A stretch of DNA of 10,676 nucleotides from an uncultured Bacteroidota bacterium (GCA_903905685.1 CAIVHI010000072.1:1-10676); one strand, 5' to 3'; positions 1 through 7,739 are shown, counted from the stretch's first letter. Made by a program: numbers and translations. Notes: generated by a model not told the origin, from the sequence alone.

Positions 1-738
1 CTCATGCTTGTATTTTACCGGGAAATTGGCCGACGGGTTGATATGGTATTGTGCTACCGGCTTTTTCGTGATTTTTTCCACTTGTTTGGAATATGGGCCA
101 AATACGTAATTCACTCCGTCGTATTCATAATAGTTGGTGATGGGTGCTGTGCCCTTGTAAATGCCCGATGTGCCCGTAGGCCCACTCCAAAAACTGTAGT
201 AATTGCTGCTGTATAGATACTGGCAGGGGAGAAACACCCACCAGTCGGCCGGGCAGGAGAATATTTTGGTGGGGTCGTTGGGTTTCAACTCGAAGGCGGG
301 CGGCATGGGCGCCCAACCATAGTAGCCATTGCCCCAGCGCCACATCACCCAAGCAGGTCCCCAGTTTCTGCCCGGCTTCCACAGCCAGCCATAGTAGGGG
401 TCATAAAGCCAAGAGCCATAATGGAAACATGCCCATCCCCAAATATAGTCGGATATCCAAGTATTGCCATATTGCGTCATGCACCAATGCCCATTCGTAA
501 AATAAGGGCGGAAGGCTCCGTCTACATTCGGTGAAAACAGGTAGCCGTACGCAGGGTCTTCAATCCATTGGCCATAGGGGGCCAGGTTGATGTAGAAATC
601 GTTGTAGGTATATTGAGCCTGTGCAGCATCGTCTTGCGCCCGAACTTGGCCTGACGTGGCGTAAAAAAGGATGCCCATCAGCAATATCACCTTATAATAG
701 CCCGAGCAACGTAGAAAACTTAAACCTGAATATGCCAT
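1..738 (-). CDS. DUF6600-like YxW-repeat exported protein (3' end cut off by window edge)
   Basis: The reading frame is open from the ATG at 738 to the window edge (246 codons, no stop), so the C-terminus is missing. Residues 1-35 look like a signal peptide: Arg/Lys-containing start, hydrophobic core VILLMGILFYA, probable cleavage after VRA before QDD. From about residue 48 the protein is packed with aromatic repeats: FYINLAPYGQW, DPAYGYLFSP, FRPYFTNGHW, GNTWISDYIWGWACFHYGSW, YDPYYGWLWKPG, WGPAWVMWRWG, GYYGWAP. I count 16 Trp in 246 residues. This pattern is typical of the DUF6600/YXWGXW-type exported proteins common in Bacteroidota, whose function is unknown; a cell-surface or periplasmic location is inferred. 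The start at 738 is chosen because it gives a sensible signal peptide and lies about 45 bases downstream of a TAnnTTTG element. The gene is divergent from ruvB. Confidence 0.85.
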   Translation of the reverse strand, partial: MAYSGLSFLRCSGYYKVILLMGILFYATSGQVRAQDDAAQAQYTYNDFYINLAPYGQWIEDPAYGYLFSPNVDGAFRPYFTNGHWCMTQYGNTWISDYIWGWACFHYGSWLYDPYYGWLWKPGRNWGPAWVMWRWGNGYYGWAPMPPAFELKPNDPTKIFSCPADWWVFLPCQYLYSSNYYSFWSGPTGTSGIYKGTAPITNYYEYDGVNYVFGPYSKQVEKITKKPVAQYHINPSANFPVKYKHE

Positions 739-783
739 TTGGAAAACATCTGCCATCCGCGAATCGGGATGTGCCGATGGATA

Positions 784-791
784 CAAAAATA
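784..791 (-). promoter_or_regulatory. Candidate -7 element (TATTTTTG) for the DUF6600-like gene
   Basis: On the minus strand this octamer reads TATTTTTG, a perfect match to the Bacteroidota -7 consensus TAnnTTTG. It would start transcription near 777, leaving about 40 bases of leader before the ATG at 738. No TTG at the usual -33 spacing is visible, so this is a motif match only. Confidence 0.4.
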
Positions 792-966
792 GGGGAAATA
801 TATAATTGCATGGGTAGAATGCGGCTGAACCATATGTGCAGTGCCAAAGTACAGGCGGTTGTTCGCTATTGCGGCTGCGCCGCCAGCTTTCGCCTTTATC
901 AGAAAATCGCCCTCCTTGTCTGTTTACACATAATATCGGGGTCCTGATTTTTCAATCCACTCTGCT

Positions 967-974
967 TACCTTTG
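967..974 (+). promoter_or_regulatory. Candidate -7 element (TACCTTTG) for ruvB
   Basis: TACCTTTG matches TAnnTTTG and ends only 10 bases before the ruvB ATG. If used, transcription would begin within a few bases of the start codon, giving a leaderless or nearly leaderless mRNA. That fits the absence of a Shine-Dalgarno sequence there. It overlaps a small inverted repeat, TTACC-TTT-GGTAA (966-978). No good -33 TTG is seen, and ruvB could instead be transcribed from further upstream. Confidence 0.35.
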
Positions 975-984
975 GTAACAACTT

Positions 985-2007
985 ATGCCTGCACCTTCCA
1001 ATATACGGCCTGCCGCTGCGCTGTCTCCGCAGGAACGCGAATATGAAAACGCTATCAGGCCCGGCCTGATAGCCGACTTTGCCGGGCAGCCCAAGCTCAT
1101 AGAGAACCTGCAAATCTTCATCAAGGCGGCCAACTTGCGTGGCGAGCCGCTGGACCATATCCTGTTTCACGGCCCGCCCGGATTGGGCAAAACCACGCTG
1201 TCGCGCATTGTGGCCAATGAACTGGGTGTGAAAATCAAGGAAACCAGCGGCCCGGTCATCGAGAAACCGGCCGATTTGGCGGGATTGCTCACCTCGCTCG
1301 AAGCCCGCGATGTGCTGTTTGTGGACGAAATACACCGCCTCAGCACTGTTGTGGAAGAATACCTGTATTCGGCAATGGAAGACTTCAAAATCGACATCAT
1401 GATCGATTCGGGTCCTGCCGCACGTTCCATACAGCTCACCCTCAACCCATTTACACTGGTGGGTGCCACCACCCGTAGCGGTTTGCTCACGGCACCGCTG
1501 TTGTCGCGATTCGGCATCAAGAGTAGGCTGGAGTATTATCCTGCCGAGGTGTTGGCACGCATTGTGGCGCGTGCAGCCGGTGTATTGCAGGTGCGCACCA
1601 CGTCGGACGCCGCCATGGAGATTGCCAAGCGGAGCCGGGGCACCCCACGTATAGCCAACGGACTACTGCGCCGCATGCGCGACTTCGCACAGGTGCTGGG
1701 CAATGGCGTCATTGATTTGGCCATTGTGGAACACGGCCTCCGCGCACTCAATGTGGACGAAAGCGGTCTGGACGACATGGACAATAAGATTTTGACTACC
1801 TTGATAGATAAGTTCAAAGGTGGGCCCGCCGGCATCAGCAATATCGCCACATCGGTGAGCGAGGAGGCCGGAACCATCGAGGAGGTCTATGAGCCGTTCC
1901 TGATTCAGGAGGGCTACATCATGCGAACGCCACGCGGGCGCGAGGCTACAGACAAAGCCTACAAACATTTGGGCCGGAGCCGACAGTCTAACGGACTGCT
2001 CTTCTGA
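985..2007 (+). CDS. ruvB: Holliday junction branch migration ATPase RuvB
   Basis: 340 aa, the usual RuvB length. RuvB is the AAA+ motor that, as hexameric rings flanking a RuvA tetramer, pulls DNA through Holliday junctions during recombinational repair; RuvC then resolves them. Visible motifs: N-terminal RPGLIADFAGQ (25-35), Walker A GPPGLGKT (63-70), Walker B LFVDEIH (111-117), RuvB-specific EEYLYSAMEDF (124-134), sensor 1 in GATTRSG (160-166), arginine finger in LLSRFG (Arg175), sensor 2 in RGTPRIANGLLRR (218-230), and the C-terminal winged-helix with GYIMRTPRGR (310-319). The start at 985 matches the expected RuvB N-terminus (SPQEREYENAIRP close behind it). No ruvA or ruvC lies beside it here, as is common in Bacteroidota. 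It converges on the peptidase gene across a hairpin. All catalytic motifs are intact. Confidence 0.97.
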   Translation: MPAPSNIRPAAALSPQEREYENAIRPGLIADFAGQPKLIENLQIFIKAANLRGEPLDHILFHGPPGLGKTTLSRIVANELGVKIKETSGPVIEKPADLAGLLTSLEARDVLFVDEIHRLSTVVEEYLYSAMEDFKIDIMIDSGPAARSIQLTLNPFTLVGATTRSGLLTAPLLSRFGIKSRLEYYPAEVLARIVARAAGVLQVRTTSDAAMEIAKRSRGTPRIANGLLRRMRDFAQVLGNGVIDLAIVEHGLRALNVDESGLDDMDNKILTTLIDKFKGGPAGISNIATSVSEEAGTIEEVYEPFLIQEGYIMRTPRGREATDKAYKHLGRSRQSNGLLF

Positions 2008-2020
2008 GTCCGTATACCCA

Positions 2021-2059
2021 CCTTAAAAACCTGGGGCGCGACATCTCTGCCGCGCCCCA
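2021..2059 (-). terminator. Intrinsic terminator between ruvB and the prolyl oligopeptidase gene
   Basis: A perfect 9-bp stem, TGGGGCGCG (2032-2040) with CGCGCCCCA (2051-2059), encloses a 10-base loop. On the minus strand the stem is followed by GGTTTTT, a proper U-tract, so it should terminate the peptidase transcript, whose stop codon is 28 bases upstream. On the plus strand there is no clear T-run after the stem, but the hairpin lies 24 bases after the ruvB stop and may act in both directions. Confidence 0.65.
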
Positions 2060-2086
2060 CGCCTATTGTTCAATTTCAGGAAATGA

Positions 2087-4210
2087 CTATGGCTGTTTGT
2101 AGGTCAGCTCCATGTTCCAAAACAGGAAAGCCCATTTGTCGGCTTGTTCACCAATAATCATATCGGTAGGCTTGCCGGCACCGTGGCCTGCCTTGGTCTC
2201 GATGCGGATGAGGGCGGGGTGGTCGCAACCTTGGCCATGTTGCAATGCCGCGGCAAACTTGAAAGAGTGCGCGGGCACCACGCGGTCGTCGTGGTCGCCT
2301 GTAGTAATGAGAGTAGCAGGGTAGCACAGGCCCGGACGTACATTGTGTACGGGCGAATAACTGTGTAGGTATTCAAACATTTCCTTGTTGTCTTCGGCTG
2401 TACCATAGTCGTATGCCCATCCGGCACCTGCGGTAAACTTGTTGTAACGCAACATGTCCATCACGCCAACTGCGGGGAACGCCACGCGGAAGAGGTCGGG
2501 GCGGCGGGTGAGGCACGCACCTACCAACAGGCCACCATTGGAGCCGCCAGATATGGCCAAGTATTTCTTAGAAGTATAATCTTCCTTAATCAGGTATTCG
2601 GCTGCGGAAATGAAATCGTCAAACACATTGTGTTTGTTCAGCTTGGTCCCTGCATCGTGCCACTTGTCGCCATATTCGCCGCCTCCACGCAGGTTGGCCA
2701 CTGCATAGATACCGCCGTTCTCCATAAATACCAAGTTGCTGACGCTGAACGAGGGCGTAAGGCTGATGTTGAAACCTCCATAACCATACAGCATGACGGG
2801 GTTGCGGCCATGACGCTGCATGCCCTTTTTGTAGGTGATGATCATGGGCACCTTGGTGCCGTCTTTCGATTTATAGAATACCTGCTTGCTCTCATACTCC
2901 TTGGGGTCGAACTTCACGCCCGACGTCTTGTATACCTCCGACTTACGGGTAGTGAGGCTGTATTTGAATATGGTGGGGGGATATACGTAGGAAGTATACG
3001 TGTAATAGGTTTCCATTTCGGTGGTCTTACCGCCAAAGCCGCCTGCGGTGCCCAAACCGGGAAGCGTCACTTCACCCTCTTTCTTGCCGTCCAAGCTGTA
3101 TTGGAACACCTCGCTCACGGCATCCTTCACGTACTGGGCAAAAAATTTGCCGCCGCAGGTACTCACGGTAAGCGGAAATTCGGTTTCGGGAATCAGGTCT
3201 TTCCAGTGCTCCTTGCCGGGATGTGCGGCGTCGGTCACTACAAGTTTGCGGTTGGGTGCACCTTGGTTGGTGGTGAGGAACAGTTTGCCCTTGGCCGAAT
3301 AAACAATGTCCTGCTCGTTTTCGAAACCCGTTACCACAGGCACGATTTTGGAATCTTTCTTCGTCAGGTCCTTGATGTAGAGCTCATTGCCGTAGGTGGC
3401 ATTGGCGGCCGATATTACCAGGAAGTTTTGATCCTCTGTCACACCACCACTTACATAGCGGCGTTGCATGTCTTCGCCGCCAAAGATGAGTTTGTCTTGC
3501 GACTGTGGGGTGCCCAGTTTGTGGTAGTACAGCTTGTGCACTTGGGTTTTTTCAGACAGTGCGCTGCCTTTGGGCTTATCGTAGCTGCTGTAGTAGAAGC
3601 CTTCGTTTTTGTACCAGCCTATGCCCGAGAATTTCACGTCGCGCAGGGTGTCGTCCAGCTGCTTGCCGGTAGTGGCATTGATGATGATGACTTTGCGCCA
3701 GTCGGACCCGCCCTCGCTGATTTGGTATGCCGCCAGCGAGCCGTCCTTGGTGAAGTCTATTCCGGCCAACGATGTGGTACCGTCGGGTGAGAACTTGTTG
3801 GGGTCGAGGAATATTTCGGGTTCTCCGCCGGTCTTTTGGCGATACAGCACGCTTTGGTTTTGCAGGCCGTCATTCTTGTAGAAGTACGTATAGGCACCTT
3901 GTTTGAACGGGGCCGAATAGCGGGTGTAGTTCCAGAGTTCTGTGAGGCGTTTGCGGATGGCGTCGCGGAATGGGATTTTGTCCAAGTAGGCGTCGGTCAC
4001 TTTATTTTGTTCCACCACCCAGTGGCCTGTTTCCGTGCTGCGATCGTCTTCCAACCATCGGTAGGGGTCGGCCACCTTGGTGTCGAAGTAGGTATCGGTA
4101 TAGTCAGTCCTACGGGTTTCCGGATATTTCCCGGTGAAGGCAGGGTTGTTCTGCCCATGCGCCATTGCACTTGTCGCCATAATTGCAGCAGCTAAGATTG
4201 TTTTTTTCAT
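2087..4210 (-). CDS. Secreted prolyl oligopeptidase (peptidase family S9A)
   Basis: 707 aa from the ATG at 4210, chosen because it gives a clean signal peptide (MKKTILAAAIMATSAMAHG, cleavage before QNN); an in-frame ATG at 4279 would add 23 residues and bury the signal. Family S9A enzymes cut peptides after proline with a serine protease triad under a beta-propeller gate. The N-terminal segment has DPYRWLEDDRS (about 48-58), the middle (about 80-410) is the propeller, and the C-terminal alpha/beta-hydrolase domain carries NLRGGGEYG, GGSNGG with catalytic Ser557, GDHDDRVVP with Asp641 and substrate-binding Arg643, and KAGHGAG with His676. These positions almost coincide with porcine POP (554/641/643/680) as I recall them. 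Length fits the secreted Flavobacterium-type enzyme (about 705 aa). A periplasmic or external site is inferred. Upstream, TACTTTTA (4234-4241, minus strand) is one base off the -7 consensus. Divergent from the DUF4337 gene. Confidence 0.94.
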   Translation of the reverse strand: MKKTILAAAIMATSAMAHGQNNPAFTGKYPETRRTDYTDTYFDTKVADPYRWLEDDRSTETGHWVVEQNKVTDAYLDKIPFRDAIRKRLTELWNYTRYSAPFKQGAYTYFYKNDGLQNQSVLYRQKTGGEPEIFLDPNKFSPDGTTSLAGIDFTKDGSLAAYQISEGGSDWRKVIIINATTGKQLDDTLRDVKFSGIGWYKNEGFYYSSYDKPKGSALSEKTQVHKLYYHKLGTPQSQDKLIFGGEDMQRRYVSGGVTEDQNFLVISAANATYGNELYIKDLTKKDSKIVPVVTGFENEQDIVYSAKGKLFLTTNQGAPNRKLVVTDAAHPGKEHWKDLIPETEFPLTVSTCGGKFFAQYVKDAVSEVFQYSLDGKKEGEVTLPGLGTAGGFGGKTTEMETYYTYTSYVYPPTIFKYSLTTRKSEVYKTSGVKFDPKEYESKQVFYKSKDGTKVPMIITYKKGMQRHGRNPVMLYGYGGFNISLTPSFSVSNLVFMENGGIYAVANLRGGGEYGDKWHDAGTKLNKHNVFDDFISAAEYLIKEDYTSKKYLAISGGSNGGLLVGACLTRRPDLFRVAFPAVGVMDMLRYNKFTAGAGWAYDYGTAEDNKEMFEYLHSYSPVHNVRPGLCYPATLITTGDHDDRVVPAHSFKFAAALQHGQGCDHPALIRIETKAGHGAGKPTDMIIGEQADKWAFLFWNMELTYKQP

Positions 4211-4341
4211 AAACGTGTTATTACCGTCGGCATTAAAAGTAATGATTATTTGGATAACGAGGCTTTTTGGCGACTTCATGCCGAAACCTGAAAACCCTTA
4301 TATTCGTTGCTACTTTACAACTACTTCAAAACAGGACGTTT

Positions 4342-4884
4342 ATGGAAGAAATGGAAGATACATCGGAGAAGCTGCAAGAGATACGGGAAGAGATAGAAGA
4401 AAACGAACGCAAGGAGGCCTGGATGTTCAAGGTGGCACTCACCACGGCCATCATATCGGTTTTGGCTGCCATAACGGGGCTGTTTGCCGGCCACCATGCC
4501 AATGAAGCCGTGATTGAGCAAATCAAGGCATCTGACCGTTGGGCGCAGTACCAGGCCAAGGCCATCAAGCTCGATGTAGAGCACTCCACATCTGTCATAT
4601 TGGAAGCCACCGGCAAGCCGGTAGACCCTGAGTTGGCCAAGCATACCGCGAAGTTGGAGGAAGATAAAGTGGAAATCAAGAAAGTGGCCGATGAAGAAGA
4701 ACATGCGTCCCAAAACCACTTGGCTATACACGCCATACTGGCACGAGCCGTCACCATTTTCCAAGTAGGGATAGCCATTTCCGCCATTGCCATCGTGACC
4801 CGCAAAAAATGGTTGTGGTATGGCAGTATGGCACTTGCGGGGGCAGCAGTATATTTTATGGTGTCGGGCTTTTTGGCAGGTTAG
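4342..4884 (+). CDS. DUF4337 family membrane protein
   Basis: 180 aa from the ATG at 4342, preceded by AGGA about 5 bases upstream; an in-frame ATG at 4267 would add 25 poorly supported residues. Layout: an acidic, charged coiled-coil-like N-terminus (1-28, EKLQEIREEIEENERKEA), a membrane segment (about 29-49, FKVALTTAIISVLAAITGLF), the family hallmark GHHANEAVIEQIKASDRWAQYQAKAIK (starting at 50), a charged soluble loop with helical/coiled-coil character (about 95-122), then two membrane segments (about 133-152 and 156-177) separated by TRKKW. The order TM - (xxDxWAxYQAKxIK) - TM-TM matches DUF4337, which has no known function. The downstream gene starts 14 bases after the stop, so the two are probably co-transcribed. 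Confidence 0.85.
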   Translation: MEEMEDTSEKLQEIREEIEENERKEAWMFKVALTTAIISVLAAITGLFAGHHANEAVIEQIKASDRWAQYQAKAIKLDVEHSTSVILEATGKPVDPELAKHTAKLEEDKVEIKKVADEEEHASQNHLAIHAILARAVTIFQVGIAISAIAIVTRKKWLWYGSMALAGAAVYFMVSGFLAG

Positions 4885-4898
4885 ATGGCTGAGGGTCT

Positions 4899-5381
4899 AT
4901 GAAACGCCGCCGGAAGATATTTTATAGGCCGGGCATGATCAGCCTCATCGCCATTCCTGCATTACTCTACCATTTCGGCAGCATCGCCTTACGCACGAGG
5001 AATGCCAACGTGGTGGAAGCGTGCTGGTTCAATCAGAAATATTGGGATTCGCTTACGGTTAGGTATCCGGATGGATACGACCCTATTCCCGCTCGGAGCG
5101 TTCGGCACATCTACCTTTCGGGCGACCCAAAAAACGACGAACCCGAAATGAGGGTCGGTGAAAGAATGATTGCGGGCATCATGGCGCAAAAGGATACCAC
5201 GCACGCCGTGTTTTTTCACTTTGGAGCGCAGTGCAAGTATAGCGCACTCATTCAAGTCATAGATTTGGCGCTGGCTTGGCAGGTCTTGGAATATGTGGTT
5301 TCGGACAATGGAGTCTTTATGTTCTATGAGGCTCCCCGGCAAGACTCGGGCTTGCCGGTTCCTGAGCCCATCCATATATAG
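4899..5381 (+). CDS. Single-span membrane-anchored protein of unknown function
   Basis: 160 aa. The start is supported by GAGGG just upstream (4891-4895, slightly close spacing) and a 14-base gap from the DUF4337 stop. A basic N-terminus (MKRRRKIFYRPG) precedes one hydrophobic segment (about residues 12-31), so the rest (32-160) should lie outside the cytoplasm by the positive-inside rule. The soluble part has MAQKDTTHAVFFHFG (95-109), then KYSALIQVIDLALAW and DNGVFMFYEAP (about 136-146). The topology (short basic tail, one TM, small periplasmic domain, a 'xFHFGxxxKYxxxIxVIDLA' stretch) is loosely reminiscent of ExbD/TolR, but I see no conserved TM aspartate, so this is only a shape resemblance. 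I recall similar MKRRKIFYxPGMISL proteins in Bacteroidota annotated as hypothetical. No function can be assigned. Confidence 0.75.
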   Translation: MKRRRKIFYRPGMISLIAIPALLYHFGSIALRTRNANVVEACWFNQKYWDSLTVRYPDGYDPIPARSVRHIYLSGDPKNDEPEMRVGERMIAGIMAQKDTTHAVFFHFGAQCKYSALIQVIDLALAWQVLEYVVSDNGVFMFYEAPRQDSGLPVPEPIHI

Positions 5382-5423
5382 ACAATGAGCGGCTCCATAC
5401 CGCTGCCGAATGTCGTCACCATT

Positions 5424-6302
5424 TTACCGCACCCCATCTTCCTCCAGCAACTTCCTATCGTATTCGGCTTTGAGGTCGGCAAGTGCTTCATCAAATCCTT
5501 TTCTATCGATAAAGGCCGTAGGGTTATAGGCACTGCCGGGTTGATGTTTGCCCATAAGGTTAAACTGGCTCCCATGTGAGGCGAGCCAAATGTCGAACTT
5601 CAAGCGTTTCATGGCCTCGAATGTATAGGCATAGTCTTTGGCGATGGTGGGGTAGGTGGGAATGTCGGAAAACTTTTTGTCTGTGACGATGGTTGGCATG
5701 TTGGCAATCAGTACCGTGTATTTCCTTTGTTCATCCTGCACTTCCAGCAGATAGCTGCAAGAACCTTTGGTATGCCCGGGGTGGTGCAGCACTTTCAGGT
5801 TTACTCCGCCGAGGGTTATGGTGTCGCCGTCGTGCAGTATCCGACCAATCTTTACGGGCTCGAAAAGCCTCTCGTCGCCTTCTTGGCTGTAGTCCGACAG
5901 CCCGCCATCGGCCATGCTCAGGGCATCGCCCCCATCCACCATCATTTCGGCCCCTGTCGTTTTTTGTATTGCCGCCATTGCGCCAACATGGTCGTAGTGC
6001 GCCTGCGTAGTCAACAATATTTTGGTGTCGGATAGCTTGAATCCCAATTTCTCTATATGCTGATTGATGGTTTGGGCTGAAGCCGCCAAACCGGTATTGA
6101 TGAGGATATTGCCGTCTGGGGTCGCTATGAGGAAGCAAGCCAAGTCGTACGTCCCTATGTAGTAGAGGTTGCCTGCTATTTGAAACGGCAGATAGGGCTT
6201 AGACCAATCGGGATGCGATTTCGTGGATGGCTCCACCACCTTTTGGGCAAGTGCCATACGGTTGGCAGATAAGAGCGCCAAAAGCAGGATTCCATTTTTC
6301 AT
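5424..6302 (-). CDS. bla: GOB-like subclass B3 metallo-beta-lactamase (Gln zinc ligand)
   Basis: 292 aa from the ATG at 6302, which begins a signal peptide (MKNGILLLALLSANRMALA, cleavage before QKV); the same frame extends upstream to 6422 without signal character. Zinc ligands of a B3 enzyme are visible: QAHYDH (100-105), His177 in HHPGHTKGS and His243 in ASHGSQF. In B3 numbering the first ligand, normally His116, is Gln (Gln100 here), the signature of the GOB enzymes of Elizabethkingia. Other GOB-like stretches: IAGNLYYIGTYDLA (42-55), GNILINTG (64-71), KYTVLIANMP (194-203; Met where most B3 enzymes have Ser221) and DYAYTFEAMKRLKFDIW. Expected role: periplasmic hydrolysis of penicillins, cephalosporins and carbapenems. 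It lies alone on its strand with its own -7 element (6349-6356) and faces the 4899 gene. Other B3-fold hydrolases are the alternative, but the GOB similarity along the whole length makes the assignment strong; activity is not proven. Confidence 0.92.
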   Translation of the reverse strand: MKNGILLLALLSANRMALAQKVVEPSTKSHPDWSKPYLPFQIAGNLYYIGTYDLACFLIATPDGNILINTGLAASAQTINQHIEKLGFKLSDTKILLTTQAHYDHVGAMAAIQKTTGAEMMVDGGDALSMADGGLSDYSQEGDERLFEPVKIGRILHDGDTITLGGVNLKVLHHPGHTKGSCSYLLEVQDEQRKYTVLIANMPTIVTDKKFSDIPTYPTIAKDYAYTFEAMKRLKFDIWLASHGSQFNLMGKHQPGSAYNPTAFIDRKGFDEALADLKAEYDRKLLEEDGVR

Positions 6303-6348
6303 TGCATTCGGAAGCATGGCAATGGGCCGCCAATTTGTTGCGGCGTTC

Positions 6349-6356
6349 CAAATATA
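6349..6356 (-). promoter_or_regulatory. Candidate -7 element (TATATTTG) for the beta-lactamase gene
   Basis: Minus-strand TATATTTG matches TAnnTTTG exactly and lies 46 bases upstream of the lactamase ATG, giving a leader of about 40 bases. No TTG is seen at -33 spacing. No ampR-like regulator gene is adjacent, so constitutive expression is the simplest reading (inference). Confidence 0.45.
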
Positions 6357-6478
6357 GCATCCTAATTCGGTTTGTTGCCTGGTGTCCCCTGACTTGCACC
6401 GATATGCCGCGAAGCGGTTCATCGGGCCGTTTGGAATGGCGTAACAGGCATCGCTACCCGGTTCTCGAAACCTGCCAG

Positions 6479-6511
6479 AAAAGAAAACGCCGGGGAGAAC
6501 ACCCCCGGCGT
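6479..6511 (-). terminator. Intrinsic terminator after the BNR-repeat lipoprotein gene
   Basis: A perfect 9-bp stem, ACGCCGGGG (6487-6495) with CCCCGGCGT (6503-6511), has a 7-base loop and is followed on the minus strand by TTTTCTTTT. It lies 22 bases after the stop of the 6534-7646 gene and closes that minus-strand unit before the lactamase promoter region. Confidence 0.75.
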
Positions 6512-6533
6512 AATAAGTGAGCTGAACCGTAAT

Positions 6534-7646
6534 CTAATACATCGCGGTAAAGTTGCCTTTCTGTACCAAGACCCAATTCTGGGCCAAATCCAGGCTTTTG
6601 TAGAGTCCCTTATTGGTCGCCAAGAACACCACTTTTTGGACGTTTCCGTTTTTATAGAAATTTTCCTTGGCTGTAATGGCTTTTACGATTACGCCGGCGG
6701 GCAAGCCATTGTTGGCGGGTTGGTAGGCATGGGCGTTGTTGATGATGTATACGCCTTGGCCTGCCGTTCCAATGAGGTTAACTTCTTCAAAAGGGGAATA
6801 AGTGCAGAGCAGTTGGGTGTTTGCAGGAAGTCCGCTGAATTTTGTCCAGTTTCTTCCATAGTCGTCGCTAAAGTAGGCACCATTGGTTCCTGCATTGTCG
6901 ATGGCAATGATTTCGTTGTTCAAATGCCCCACGCTGAAGAAGCCTGTTGTTGGCAACGGGATTCCTGTCGGGTTCCATGCCGTGATTGCCGGCGTGGTTT
7001 CATTGAATTCCGTTGTGGGGAATGTGTCTGTGCGATAGAACGAGCGGTGGTTGACAGCATCCCACCCCATGAGCACATTGGCCGTAGTGAATGTCATACT
7101 GGTAATGGAAACCGGGAGGGCGGCAACGCTATCGGTATTGTAGTAAGACTCGAGCGTCCAAGAACCCCAGATGCCATTTTGGAAGCTGTATGCCAAGCCC
7201 AACCAGTTGTTGCCGGACGGCGTAGACGAGGTAATATAAACCCTATTCCACCTGGGGATGTCGATGATGGATGATTGGTTGAGGTCAAACGGATATCCGT
7301 TTACTCCGGTTCCCGGCAACATCCGCAAGGTGTCGTAGGAGATGTTGAAGTTTGTACCGTTGTTGGAACTGAAATACAGGTTTGGGGTTTGCTTTGCGAA
7401 AATCAATATAGATTTCGACGTGCAAATGGCCCTAAATGGCACGCCATCGGCCGTGAATGGCACCGTATTGACCACCACGCCGTCGTTCGTATTGAAGAGG
7501 GCACCCGAGCTGTCGCCGAAGTATAACGTGTAGGCAGTGCCTATCACCGAATTGTTGTCTATGGTATTGTTGCTCTTCTGGCAGCTTTGGCTCCCCAATA
7601 CAGCCAAACCGATTAAAATCCCCAAGTATGAAAACCTCTTTTTCAT
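6534..7646 (-). CDS. Putative lipoprotein with BNR/Asp-box beta-propeller repeats
   Basis: 370 aa. The N-terminus (MKKRFSYLGILIGLAVLGSQSC) is a probable lipoprotein signal with Cys22 as the lipidated residue; the residues before it (SQS) are a loose lipobox, as is common in Bacteroidota. The body shows Asp-box type motifs S-x-D-x-G-x-x-W: SDDYGRNW (260-267), a degenerate SLDLAQNW (351-358) and SSNNGTNF (93-100), each after a short strand ending in 'LYFS', 'AYFS' or 'GLYKS'. These repeats are typical of sialidase-like, sortilin-like and Ycf48-like beta-propellers. Only a few repeats are recognisable and no sialidase catalytic set is evident, so enzyme activity should not be assumed. Likely surface- or periplasm-exposed. 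It starts 93 bases after the DUF4836 stop with only a weak 5-bp hairpin between, so it may be the last gene of that operon. Ends at a good terminator. Confidence 0.82.
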   Translation of the reverse strand: MKKRFSYLGILIGLAVLGSQSCQKSNNTIDNNSVIGTAYTLYFGDSSGALFNTNDGVVVNTVPFTADGVPFRAICTSKSILIFAKQTPNLYFSSNNGTNFNISYDTLRMLPGTGVNGYPFDLNQSSIIDIPRWNRVYITSSTPSGNNWLGLAYSFQNGIWGSWTLESYYNTDSVAALPVSITSMTFTTANVLMGWDAVNHRSFYRTDTFPTTEFNETTPAITAWNPTGIPLPTTGFFSVGHLNNEIIAIDNAGTNGAYFSDDYGRNWTKFSGLPANTQLLCTYSPFEEVNLIGTAGQGVYIINNAHAYQPANNGLPAGVIVKAITAKENFYKNGNVQKVVFLATNKGLYKSLDLAQNWVLVQKGNFTAMY

Positions 7647-7739
7647 TGCAAATGCTAATGCTTTTTAGTTTAGTTCGCCCCATTGGGGCATCCATCAAGA
7701 AAGACGGCATGCCGATACGAAACGTTGGCGGCCGTCCCG

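Noticed and set aside
2630..3790. 386-codon plus-strand open frame opposite the prolyl oligopeptidase gene
   Set aside because: It is antisense to a well-supported gene with intact catalytic motifs; the long frame reflects codon bias and its translation has no recognisable family features.
4311..4318. TACTTTAC as a promoter for the DUF4337 gene
   Set aside because: It misses the TTTG part of the consensus and has no -33 TTG; no promoter is called for this unit.
5388..5404. Hairpin AGCGG-CTCCATA-CCGCT between the 4899 gene and the lactamase gene
   Set aside because: Only 5 bp, with no T-run after it on either strand; too weak to call a terminator.
7649..7657. TAGCATTTG on the minus strand just before the BNR lipoprotein start
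   Set aside because: The spacer in the -7 motif is one base too long and the element is only 3 bases from the ATG.
7677..7689. Hairpin GCCCC-ATT-GGGGC between the DUF4836 and BNR lipoprotein genes
   Set aside because: Short stem with no U-tract on the minus strand; it does not show that the two genes are separate transcripts.
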